Source: Phellopilus nigrolimitatus (taxonomy: Eukaryota; Basidiomycota; Agaricomycetes; Hymenochaetales; Hymenochaetaceae). Taken from it: 64,000 nt of DNA. Location of the stretch: positions 186,001 to 250,000 of the forward strand of contig JAJOHG010000043.1 in the NCBI GenBank assembly GCA_021029095.1, read 5' to 3'. Positions 12,073-22,153 of this stretch are shown piece after piece. Under the pieces are notes generated by a model. The model searched no databases, was not told the origin of the DNA, and saw nothing but the letters and a program-made list of their open reading frames with translations. The position numbers and the translations under genes are program-made. Positions within the stretch are counted from its first letter, which is position 1. Every line of letters starts with the position of its first letter.

Positions 12073-12350
12073 TCACAGGGTGTCTCGAAAACATAAGTCA
12101 TTGGATGTGGGATGTGAGAATCTCTTCTCCCTAGTCTACGCAGTACACTCACGTGCACTTTCTCCTCTAGTGTCACAAGGTGGTCTCGGCGTGCGATCGT
12201 TGATTTGTTTTTGATATTGCGATGTTGGAAAGGTCAGAGCGTTTGAAAGGGTCAGGTTTAAGGATAATTTGTAATGATTTGAAAGAAACGTGATAAGAAA
12301 TATATGTGAATGATATTAACATGGCGTGCTCTAAGGTGCTTGAGCTCGTT

Positions 12351-13961
12351 ATCTCCTTTGGAGACGGTTAATTAGACTTCATGGTATGCTGTTTAGGACT
12401 GAGGAACTCTCATTAGAAGAGACGATTGCGCAGACGGCGATCGCTGCCGAAAACATGGACCTACAATGGCAACCAATCGACAAGATAGATTGTGAGTTTG
12501 CACATCCAGATATTTCGAGCAAATGCCTCTATGTAGGGCTATCCTCATGTCGGCGAACGCCTATTGTGTCCATCATCTTGAAAGAGCTTCGATATCGCAA
12601 CAAGCTCATATATTCTCATGTGCTTGACGCAACACGTCCCATTAGTGCAATCAACATGTAGGTGGGATTTTGGTCTTTCTGTCTTATCACTGCCACAACA
12701 ATTTCGCGTTTCTTTCAGTACGCGAAACGGAAATCAAGGCGCGCATTGCCTTTGTCCCATGTACTTTCTACGCATTCTCTTTGCTCCTGTGGAAAGCGCG
12801 TCAAAACTGCATTTTAGTTACCTCAGCAAATATTTAAACGCACCTTCTCGGTCCAAGAGTCCCAGATTTTATCTCGACGTTCATTTAAGAAAGCTTTGCC
12901 GTCCAGGTCCTGCAGTCACAGCCTGTTGCTGCTCTCCCGTCCCGGAAGCGCTTCTGGTCAGGATATACAGAAAAAAGAATCAGCTAAGAGTATCACAAGT
13001 CGTCCGTGTTTCTAGCTCGATAGGAAAGTATATAAGCATATCTTGACTTGAAATGTTGTTCAAGGAGTAGTCCGTAGTAGAGCAACGTGTGCGGTAGTGC
13101 TATGCCGCTTAGCTGAGTATCGTGGCCCGTCACGTAGCGAAAGGGCGACTGCCGTTTGGCAATATTCAGCCCAAATTTTGGGTTGGAAAATTTTGGCAGA
13201 AATCAGATATTTTTCAGACAATGGCAAGGAAATACGAGCAATTGGCCTGTAGTTTGTGTCCCTCGCCAACAGGATTATTTGATTTGTGCAGTATTTGTCA
13301 AGTTTTCAACATTTCACCGAAATCACTTCCCGTTATGGAAGTCCAGATTACTTATAATCCTCGGCTTCGGCAGGCCGCCTCCAAAGCCAAGTTTAGCCGG
13401 GATCGAAATTTATTCCTTTTCGAGGTCAGAATTACCAGAAAAAGCGAATTAGAGCTTATTGCAATTTTGCCAGGTTTTGCCAGGAAAATTGGCAAACTTG
13501 CCGGTTTGAGTCTTGCCTTCAACACTACATACGTCGTGAGCACTATGTCGCAAGTATCGTATGACAGTCAATGCAATGTGTCGACATGCTTGCATCCCAT
13601 GGGACACTTATATAATGTTTATATCGGGAAGCAGAAAAAACTGTTTTTGGTACGGGAAGATGCTTGTGAGTTTTGAAATTAAGACTGGTACCCATTAAAA
13701 CTTGCGGCAGGAATAATTCTCGAGGCCATTTACTATTTGCGTTTCCAGGTGTCAGCCATCTTGTATACAGATTCAGTCGAAGTTCAAACATGGATTCTTG
13801 TAAAAATGGTCAGCCTGGCGGTGAGATACCTCTTGTCTCTCTTGCTACTAACTATTTCAACAGATCGACCTTCAGACTGTGCTATTCTCTGCTTTGCTTT
13901 GGTGCCCACTCGTTTGGAGTAACTTCCTGTTCTGAAGACCCGCAGCTGGCCTCGGGCGAGC
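12351..13961. other. Intergenic with short unexplained ORF and repeat-like AT-rich stretch
   Basis: An ATG-initiated 91-codon frame (12386-12661, plus) has no recognisable family and may be a fragment. From about 13150 to 13520 the sequence changes character, with palindromic CCCAAATTTTGGG near 13171, repeated TTTTGGCAG/TTTTGCCAGG motifs in both orientations, and a direct repeat of TTTTGCCAGG near 13463-13482. This resembles a small non-autonomous repeat, but no clean terminal inverted repeats or target duplication could be fixed. Confidence 0.35.
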
Positions 13962-15167
13962 ATGGCGGCCTCAGTTGATTATCATCTGCCCGAGTGTTTC
14001 CCAGTCCCGGAGACAGCATCTTCAAATCCCCATGTGCGCGAACAAGATCTTCAATCTACGATATCTCTGGTGTTTCTGCCCTCATCTGGATCTGAGGGGT
14101 TTAGCGACGCCTGCCCCTCGCTAACCGATTCAAACTCTACATCATCTGAGGGACTTGCAGAGCAAGAGAACGCCGACACGCCTCCGCAGTCGCCGGCCGT
14201 CAGCCCTGTCGATGTGTTTGTGGGGGCGGCGGATCTGAACTCAGCCTCCCAGTCCTTCGTGTTCAAGGATGAAATGGATGCCGTTACGCCGAAATCAAGG
14301 ACTACTGAGCGCAAGGGGTACTTTCCGCGGATCGACAAAAACAACGAGGCGGGATACAAGGCAGAAGGAGAAGCTAAAGATGCTAAGAAGGCGAAGGCTA
14401 TCACAGGGACTCGCGGGCTCGAGGGACCGAAGATATCCGTAGAGTTATCAGCTCTTGCAAATCTAGTACTGCACCAACCACGTCCTCGATACGGTAAAGG
14501 AGGGAGTTTTTCGAGTACAATACTCCAGACGGTCGAGGAGAACCCAACAGAAGCTGCGTCAGGTGGTTCGGATACTGTGAATTCGCCATTCCCACGCCCG
14601 CGACGCCCGATGCGCATCGAACTCCCTGCTCGGGACGGCTTCGTACCCAAAGTGCGACAGAAGAAGCAACATGTCGGTCTAGGACTGGGTCTCCCGGTAG
14701 CCTGGGACGGAAAGCACACATACAAGCATAGTTCTCCCGATAAGCCAGTCCCGACGGCGGTGCCGCTCAGTCCATGCAGCCTGGCGAGTACATATGGCCT
14801 GGATTCAAGAGAAAACAAGCCTGCACTGCGGCCTGTCTCCGAGTTCCTGAGCACACCATCGCCTATGGACGCGCTGCCGTCTCTAGTCCTTTCCACTAAG
14901 GACAACGAAGCGGAAGGGCGTCCTAAACGCGCTGATTCGGGTGCGCCAATCGAACAAGCCGGCTTTACATCCATGGGTCTGGGACTGAGTTTGGACAATC
15001 GGGTTGACTCGGACAGCGCGCTCTCAAGCTTACCAACCTCAGAGTCAACTGGGTTCATTGCGGCACCGGAGGTTCGTCCTGATGCTTCTGGGGGCTCTGC
15101 TACTGTTTCTGGAAAACGTGACTCGGAGGACACTTTCAATCCTTACTTCGCAGCAGTCTGTATTTGA
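13962..15167 (+). CDS. Hypothetical serine/proline-rich protein (401 aa, single exon)
   Basis: Uninterrupted 401-codon ORF from an ATG in a reasonable context to TGA. Not recognised. It is mostly low-complexity Ser, Pro, Glu and Gly, typical of a disordered regulatory protein. Two glycine-leucine motifs, GLGLGLPVAWDG (about residue 240) and MGLGLSLDN (about residue 335), could be short conserved linear motifs. Basic clusters occur around RKGYFPR (about 115) and PRPRRPMRIE (about 210). A long frame also exists on the opposite strand, as expected for GC-rich codons, but it lacks an ordered domain too. No membrane segment is seen. Confidence 0.55.
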   Translation: MAASVDYHLPECFPVPETASSNPHVREQDLQSTISLVFLPSSGSEGFSDACPSLTDSNSTSSEGLAEQENADTPPQSPAVSPVDVFVGAADLNSASQSFVFKDEMDAVTPKSRTTERKGYFPRIDKNNEAGYKAEGEAKDAKKAKAITGTRGLEGPKISVELSALANLVLHQPRPRYGKGGSFSSTILQTVEENPTEAASGGSDTVNSPFPRPRRPMRIELPARDGFVPKVRQKKQHVGLGLGLPVAWDGKHTYKHSSPDKPVPTAVPLSPCSLASTYGLDSRENKPALRPVSEFLSTPSPMDALPSLVLSTKDNEAEGRPKRADSGAPIEQAGFTSMGLGLSLDNRVDSDSALSSLPTSESTGFIAAPEVRPDASGGSATVSGKRDSEDTFNPYFAAVCI

Positions 15168-15462
15168 CATATGGCGACATGCATATCCTGTATCTTTCAT
15201 GATAGATCTCTGTAACCAAGAGATAAGAAATAGACGTTTTGTATGTTGCGAAACCAGTGCGAAACCCCTGGATACAAGCTCGGAGGTACGAGCGAAATAG
15301 ATCGGCAATCATTACTAAAGTACACGTGGTTTTTATAGTCGTGAGAACATGACGGGCGAAAATAATAACCTCGCGTCTGGAGTGGTTCAACTTCAAGGTC
15401 TTCATCCACCTTCATCATACCCCGACCACGTACACTCCTTCAACCGTACAAATCGAGCAACA
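15168..15462. other. Beta-tubulin upstream region
   Basis: 295 bp between the preceding stop and the tubulin ATG, with no ORF of interest. The last ~40 bp are rich in C and A (TCCTTCAACCGTACAAATCG), typical of a fungal 5' leader. Confidence 0.35.
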
Positions 15463-18069
15463 ATGGTCCGCGAAATCGTGAATATCCAGGTCGGACAGGT
15501 GAGTACGCGTATCAGACGCGTTGCGATCGCGCGTTTCGAGAGGCATGCTGGTGCTGAAGACGGATTGCTGAAACATTGTGCTAGGCGGGGAACCAGGTGG
15601 GCGAGGCGTTCTGGAGGATGCTTCTCGCGGAGCACGGGTTGAACTTGGAAGGGGTGCGTGCTCTGTCCTACTCGTTGACATGTAAAGGTCGTGTTTACTG
15701 AACGTTTGAATACTTGTTTTGGGCTTGGCAGGGCTATGAAGGCAATGACCCTCAGCAACTCGAGCGGGTGCGACAACTTCACCACGACCTGCCTATCGTT
15801 TCGATGAGCTTCCAAACTAACATCTTTCTACAGTTGAATGTGTATTTCACGGAGGTTGACCAGACGAGTTCTTCCTTGAAATACGTACCGCGAAGCGTGC
15901 AGGTCGACCTGGAACCAGCCGTCTGCAACCGCGTAAGTTGACGCGTAATTCATCCATAGTTGTCGTCTCTAGTACATGTACCTAATCATGCTTTGTCTAG
16001 ATACGAAGCGGGGAGCTTGGACGGCTTTTCCGCCCTGACACCTTCATCAATGGAAATTCGGGTGCGGGTAATAACTGGGCAAAGGGCTGTAAGTCGGAGG
16101 CTTTGTCCTTTGAGTTTGAAGGGATTTCTAACGTTTGAACTTCGGCTTAGACTATACAGAGGGTAAGTCCGAGACTGTAACGCGTGCCATCTTATGTTTC
16201 TAAGCTTTGTAGGTGCTGAGCTTATGGACGGCATTCTGGTAAGCTGGGTTTATAAGTAAGCTATGCTAGTTGTGTCTGATTGTTCTTCTTTGCGCCCAGG
16301 ATGTTATTCGGAGGCAATCGGAAGCTTGTGAAGCAATACAAGGCTTCCAGATTACTCACTCTCTTGGAGGTGGTACCGGTTCGGGTCTCGGAACGCTACT
16401 ACTCTCCAAAGTCCGCGAAGTAAGCGTGCTTCTCAATCTCGCTTGAAAGCATCACACAAGACTGAATTAATTGTTGGATAGGAATTTCCCGATCGCATGC
16501 TCGCCACCTTCTCGGTTCTTCCTTCACCGAAAGCAAGTTTCTCGTTTTATGGGAAAGGTTGTAAATGCAGACACGGTTTGATCTTCCTAGGTTTCCGAAA
16601 CTGTAGTAGAGCCGTACAACGCCATGCTATCCGCACACCAGCTTGTGGACAACAGTGATATGTCCATCTGTCTCGACAACGAAGCGCTGTACGTTTCTTT
16701 TACTTCTAACCATCGGAGCGATTGCTGACATCTTGTCTAGTTACGACATCAACACGCGTACGCTGAAACACAAGAACCCCGAGTTCGAGAATCTTAACAG
16801 GGTACGTGGTGTGCTTATACATGTTGACGGCACAGTATATTGATGCATCCCATCCAAAGATCATTGCGCAAGTCATGTGCGGTGTTAGTACTAGTCTGCG
16901 CTTCCCAGGTCAACTCAATGGGTGCGTGATTAATGATCGCTGATGTGTGGAAAAACCTCATTCGGTTTTCGAATTCAGTGACCTGAGGAAGCTCGGCATG
17001 AACCTCGTTCCTTTCCCTCGTGTATGTTGTTCTACTTTCTATTATCCTTGGAAATCGCTCAATTCAAATGTGCTTGTTTGATAGCTCCATTTCCTCATGC
17101 CTAGCTACGCTCCTTTCTTCGACCCGAAGGCGGTAACTTTCCAGGGCGGGACTACCGCCGAACTGACACAGGCGTAAGCATTTTGCGCGCAAATGGCTAG
17201 CTTACATGTTCTCCGACTGACATTTCCCGTCAGACTGTTTGATCGCAAAAATCTTTTGGTCGCGTGCGATCCGAGATTCGGGTTTGTCCTTTTTTCTTTC
17301 AGATGAAATGGGCGTTGGTGTTGACAAAAGGCTTATAGACGCTACCTGACTGCCGGCACGATCTTCCGTGGCAAGATATCTTCAAGAGAGGTGAGCGTAT
17401 GATTGAAATAGGCTCGTGACATAATCTAACTACGTTCGTTTATCTAGGCTGAGGTTCGTTTATTTTGCCTAATATTGTCTTTCTCCGTTACACCATACTG
17501 AATGTCGGCGACTATAGACCGCTGTCAGTCAGATTCAGACGAAGAACTCCAACATGTTTGTCGAGTGCGTGGTCTTGCAGTTTACTTTTTTGTCTGTCCG
17601 CTCACGATGTTGTTCTAGCTGGATTCCGGATAATGTTTCTGTCGCACTGTGCTCTGTTCCTCCCGTCGGACAGCAAAAAGTACGTCTATTGACTACATTC
17701 ATCTCAGTCATGTTAACAAGATGGCTATCACTTCCAGTCCGCGACGTGTCTTGCGAATTCGACAGCCATCCAGGAACTGTTTAAGCGCACGCACGCGCAA
17801 TTTGCTATGATGTTTAAACGCGGCGCGTTCTTGCATTGGTACACGGGCGAAGGAATGGATGAGATGGAATTCACGGAAGCGGAAAGCAACACTCAGGATC
17901 TTATGTACGTCTTTTGTCTTCTGTTCCTCTCGCCGACATGCATGTGCTGATATGTTTTCGACATTTGCACAGTGCGGAATACCAACAATATCAGGAGGCA
18001 ACTGGAGAGGAGGAGGCTTACGATTACGAAGACGAAGAGGCAGCTGCCTCCGAAGTGCTCTCGCAATAG
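15463..18069 (+). CDS. Divergent beta-tubulin (21 exons)
   Basis: Forms alpha/beta heterodimers and polymerises into microtubules. Exons: 15463-15498, 15585-15653, 15732-15767, 15834-15932, 16001-16088, 16151-16162, 16213-16238, 16300-16419, 16482-16532, 16591-16688, 16741-16801, 16860-16921, 16979-17021, 17085-17173, 17234-17281, 17339-17390, 17448-17453, 17518-17564, 17619-17679, 17738-17904 and 17973-18069. All phases join in frame. The GTP-binding tubulin signature reads GGGTGSG, and the C terminus is acidic and Tyr-containing. Odd points are a Val inserted after Met (MVREI instead of MREI), exons of 12 and 6 nt, a GC-AG intron at 16533-16590, and sequence divergence from the usual fungal isotype. 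It is therefore probably the second, divergent basidiomycete beta-tubulin. Confidence 0.93.
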
Positions 18070-18406
18070 CGGCAGCAGGTGCATGACATTTGTGACCACG
18101 TCTGGCTCGATTCTTTTATCTCTCTGAGCACTCCTTACACATAGTCTATGTCTACTCATCTTAGTATTGGTTCTAATTCGCGCGCACCCTTCTTCTGAAT
18201 TGAGGCACGGGCGATCCTGTACTTATGCACGTCTGGAGGACAGCCGTTTTGTCCGCAAAAAAAATAGGTCATAAAAATGTGTGTATTGCGTGAAAATGCT
18301 GTTAAATTTTACACATGGAGAGTGAGTTAGGCAGCAAACGCGGCGAGTGCACTTGGCTGTGGACGACGACGTCAGCGGCACACCTTAATCGCAGCGCACA
18401 TTACGA
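18070..18406. other. Intergenic between beta-tubulin and the CCDC174-like gene
   Basis: 337 bp holding the tubulin 3' end and the next promoter. A run of A (AAAAAAAATAGG) lies near 18258. No gene seen. Confidence 0.35.
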
Positions 18407-19931
18407 ATGGCACCGTCAACCAAAGCGAAGGCGGCCGGTGTCTCCGCCAGCTCGTTTCTTGACTTGAAAGCCGAGCTCGCAAAGAAAGAAACGGAGTTTT
18501 CGAAGAAAAAGGGCGCGTATGCCACAGGTGGCGCGTTGCCCGGGGACAAGGTACCCATCCTCCATCCACGTCATCCTGATTTCGTCTTATAATCTCTTCT
18601 AACGGCGCACAGAAAGCAACTATATGGGCGCGAACAAACAAAGGCGTCGCGGCGCGTAATGCGCGGGACCTGGAGGAGGATCAAGTGAGCCGGCGCACGG
18701 TCGAGTCTGCACGCACAGCGCTTGAGCGCAAGGCACTTATCTACGACAAACTGCGCAAGGGCAAGACGGGTGGGCTGTCGGATGCCCAGTACGACGCGCT
18801 GCTTGTAGACGTGAGTTCTGTACGTCCTATAGTTGGAATCTCGTTGTGACCGGAAGTGCTCCAGTTTGACGCGAAGGCGCTGGACGACCATTATAGCAGC
18901 GATAGCGAGGACGTGGATGAATCTCTGATGGTGCCGAAGCCTGTGGACGACAGCGTGTGTTTCTCTCGGTGTTTATATCTTAATCTGCATTATTGAAAAA
19001 CGGAAACTTACAGGACGATCCTTTGGTGGAGTACGAGGATGAATTTGGGCGGATGCGGACTGCGAAGAAAAGCGAAGTCCCTCGAGACTTAATGCCCTCT
19101 GCACAAGATGAAGAGCCTGTCGATGATGAGTAAGTTTTGTTATATTATGCAGTGTCTTCGTTCGTATCTGACGACGCAATGCTTCACAGTCCATACGTAG
19201 TTCGTTCGTACATTTCTACTCTACTTTTGCGTATGCTTTTCTCAAACATTCACGTAGTCAATCCGGTCAACCACTTTCCCGTATACGAACCTTCTGCGGA
19301 GCGCATCGCTGCGATCGACGAGGCCGCGTCGGAGGCCGCAAACCCGCTCGCAACTCACTACGACGCCACACGTGAGGTGCGTGCGAAGGGCGCGGGGTTC
19401 TATGCATTCTCGGCAGACGAAGAGGCGCGCGCACGCGAGATGGAAGAGCTGCGGCTTGCGCGGGAGGAGACGGAACGCGTGCGGCAGGAGACGGGCGCGG
19501 TGAACGTGCGCCCGGGGGAGATAGAGGGGATGGGGAACGAGCCTCAGGACGCGGATGCAAATGCGGAGGGTGGGCGCAAGGCGAAGGGGAAGGAGGCGGT
19601 GTTGGCGGCGAGGAGTCGGGCGATGGAGAAGAGAAAGAGGGAGCTGGAGGAAAGGAAGAAACTCGTTGAGGCGAAGAGGAGGAAGGTGAAGGCGCCCGAA
19701 GGCGAGGGCGATGGGCGAGCTGAAGCTGAAACACCGAAAGCTACGGCGAGTGCGGCGGACCCGTTTGCTGCTCTGGAAGTAAAGGCTCAAGGCACTATCG
19801 GGGCGTCGGGCGAGAAAGGAAAGTCGCGCTGGGACCAGACGAAGAAAGCACCGAAGGCGGGCCCGTCGACTGCAACCTCTGCAGATGACTTCCTGGCACA
19901 ACTCGAAATGGACCTGGTCGGGAAGAAGTGA
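18407..19931 (+). CDS. CCDC174: CCDC174-like coiled-coil nuclear protein
   Basis: Exons 18407-18550, 18613-18810, 18865-18954, 19014-19129 and 19190-19931. Family landmarks appear in order: an N-terminal Lys-rich helix; NKGVAARNARDLEEDQ; ALERKALIYDKLRKGKTGGL; DPLVEYEDEFGRMRTAKKSE; VPRDL; the GAGFYAFSADEEARAREMEE box; and a long charged helix. Animal CCDC174 associates with the exon-junction complex, so a role in RNA processing is likely but inferred. The 19190-19260 segment encodes an unexpectedly hydrophobic stretch (YISTLLLRMLF) that is out of place. A further intron with donor near 19203 and acceptor CACGTAG ending at 19258 restores frame and removes it. The gene converges on the MOCS2A-like gene, 110 bp apart. 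Confidence 0.82.
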
Positions 19932-20041
19932 AATATGTTGAATCGTTTGTCTGGTATGTTCCTCAAGTTATATTACATGTGCTCAGTCGTATCCATTGAC
20001 ATTCCTTCTCTCTCCCCCGCAAATTGCGCATATGCATCCAA

Positions 20042-20326
20042 TCAGCCCCCTGAGACAGGGCATATAACAGCAACCTCCTCGCCACCTTTCAATACAACGC
20101 CCTCTGGCTCGTCAACCATCTCCGCGTCCACACTCCACTGACTCGTCCTGAGCACCGCGTCGAGGTTCGTGCCTTGGTGCCGCGCGGCCAGAAGCGCAGA
20201 GAGCGCAGAGAGCCTAAACTCGCCGGAAGGGAGCATGACGGTCTCGGAGGGAATACGCGTCGCGGTGAGTGCTGCCGCGAAGTAAAGCACGGTGATGGAA
20301 CGCGTGCCGGTGTCGGTCGGTGTCAT
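20042..20326 (-). CDS. MOCS2A: Molybdopterin synthase small subunit (MoaD/MOCS2A type)
   Basis: Intronless 94-residue ubiquitin-like protein. In molybdenum-cofactor synthesis its C-terminal glycine is thiocarboxylated and donates sulfur to precursor Z. The sequence shows the short beta-grasp pattern: strand SITVLYFAAA, helix with SALSALLAARH, strand NLDAVLRTSQWSVDAE, then LKGGEEVAVICPVSGG. The essential terminal Gly-Gly is intact. Its presence implies molybdoenzymes such as nitrate reductase or sulfite oxidase in the genome. In many eukaryotes the large subunit is read from the same transcript; here the small subunit stands alone and no large subunit is seen nearby. Confidence 0.88.
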   Translation of the reverse strand: MTPTDTGTRSITVLYFAAALTATRIPSETVMLPSGEFRLSALSALLAARHQGTNLDAVLRTSQWSVDAEMVDEPEGVVLKGGEEVAVICPVSGG

Positions 20327-21245
20327 ATTTGGTTGTCACGGATTTTAAAAATCTGCACACACGTTCATGGTGAACGGTGAGCAATGGTTTTGATAACATG
20401 TTGTAGACTACGGAACTACCTACTGTTGTAGTTTCTCTAGCAATTACTAAGTAGATGGTATGAGATTACGGTGATATAGCCACGATTGAGATGGAAGTAA
20501 GCAGAGACGTGATTCACTTGCTCTTCCCTCTCATGGTGCGGCCAGTCTTCAGCTTGCCTGGTTTTCTCCCTACCTCTTTCCTTTAAATGAGAAAGTATTG
20601 GAAGCCTTCGTTTCTTTTCCTTCATTTCTAGATTTTCAAGTCCTAGCGTTCTTTCGTAGACGATTAAGACGGAGTTGCTCAATGATTGGTTGGGCTGTAT
20701 TTGAAAATTCCTCTGGCAAAGTTACGGTGGACACGTATTCCGATGGCTCCAGACATCCATGACTGATGGCGATAATGGCGCGAAGATCCGATTCTGGGAT
20801 CTGTACATATATCCTGATCACCTCGCTCTCCAATAAATTGAGCGCTTGACGAAGAAAGCGGTTCGGACTCAATGTACTCTTTACATGACCTGTGGAATCA
20901 AAGATAGTCTCTTGTTTTAGCCGATGCTCGAGAGCGTGTGACTCGCATGCTACATACTTCGCAGGCGGACGAATGGCCTAAGTATGGGAAGGAACAGACT
21001 AGGTTGATCCTATCTAAAAGTCTACTGTATGGGCTGCCGGAAGTGTCGTTCATTTACATAAAGCCTCTGTGTTCCGCTTTTCCAACGTCCTATCTAGTTT
21101 GTAGGCGAAATGATTATAGCAGCCTTTTAATGCACGAGTTGAACTATCAAATGGTCTTGACCTTAGGTCAGAATGCGGCCGTTCCCGAGCGCTTATTGGA
21201 TCTGGATTCTGCGAGCATCCCGTGCATTCGGCATACAGGTGGACA
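20327..21245. other. Intergenic, no gene recognised
   Basis: A minus-strand open frame at 20636-20872 (no ATG) and a plus-strand 120-codon frame at 20938-21300 have no recognisable features. The latter overlaps the start of the next gene in another frame. Confidence 0.4.
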
Positions 21246-22153
21246 ATGTCTCTCGTTTCTCAGAAAGCAGCTGTCTCTCAGTTTCCAACTCAAATTGTGA
21301 CACTTCTATCCCGGCACCCGCGAGCAATCGTTGTAGCCTCCCTCACGGCCCTTCTTTTTCCGTGGACGATACGCAGCTTCCGGGAGTACAAGGCCCTGGG
21401 GCGCGGCGGGGCGCCCAATTTTTGTGTCGGCTGGATCCTTGCAACGCTAGCGAAGCCGTTCGGCCGTGAAACAACCAGCACTGAGGAGTACGAGCGCGAC
21501 GCAGACAAGGAAACATGGCTCAAGGCTGGTGACGGCGCGCAGGAAGTGCCACCGAGGGGGAGACCGCGGCCGGCGACGAGTTGGCATTTCCTCCCGCATC
21601 GCCAGGTGGATCAATTCCCCGGGGATGAGGTCAAGGCGGTGAGCTCGGATTTATATCATACAAGTGGCATGGCTTCCAGTTTTTATGAGATTTCATAGAT
21701 GCTCGTGCAGGAGTTCCGCTCTCTCGTTGACGCGAATCCGGACCTCGTGGAGCTGCAGCTCTCGCCGCACGAGAAGTTCAGCGATGCAGTTGTGATCCAC
21801 TCGTCCCTCAAAGCTCCGCACAGAGTTGCGGAGGCGGCGTTGCGCGAGATCGTCCACTACCACAACTTCAAGGACTTCTCCATGCATGTCCTCCTGTCAC
21901 CGCAGGACTGCAAGCTCGGTAGGCTTATGCTCTGTCTTCACCCTGCTCACTAGAACACTGTTGACTCTCTTTTGTTGATTTAGTGATTGAACACGGGTGG
22001 GGCGAGCGCCACCCGCTCAGTGGACGTATGGCTCACCTGCCGAAAGAGTATCTCTTCATATACGCGCCCCAGAGTGAAGATGACGTGCGTGTCGCGGGCC
22101 TGATCATGCGCGCAGCGGTCGGGTATATGACGCACACCAGGAACGTGCGCTAG
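21246..22153 (+). CDS. Luciferase-domain (DUF5519-type) membrane-anchored protein
   Basis: Three exons: 21246-21638, 21699-21918 and 21984-22153. A single hydrophobic helix near the N terminus (IVVASLTALLFPW, about residues 24-40) suggests membrane anchoring. The C-terminal half has landmarks of the fungal luciferase/DUF5519 family: KFSDAVVIHSSLKAPHRVAE, ALREIVHYHNFKDFSMHVLL, the hallmark EHGWGERHPLSG, and a final YLFIYAPQSEDDV plus helix. Family members have no established enzymatic role, and the name does not imply light emission. The fold and conserved His/Trp/Arg motif are intact. Confidence 0.82.

Larger units (their letters stand above)
11395..12350. repeat. Right arm of the ~1 kb inverted repeat
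   Basis: Inverted counterpart of the left arm at 1-1000. Homology starts weakly near 11395 (compare the block reading CTGCTGAATTC near 11431), becomes strong from about 11474 through promoter, gene and 3' flank, and fades near 12345. About 10.4 kb and four unrelated genes lie between the arms. Confidence 0.9.

Noticed and set aside
14051..15139. Long minus-strand frame opposite the 401-aa ORF
   Set aside because: Serine/arginine-rich mirror of GC-biased codons; the plus-strand frame has the better start and composition.
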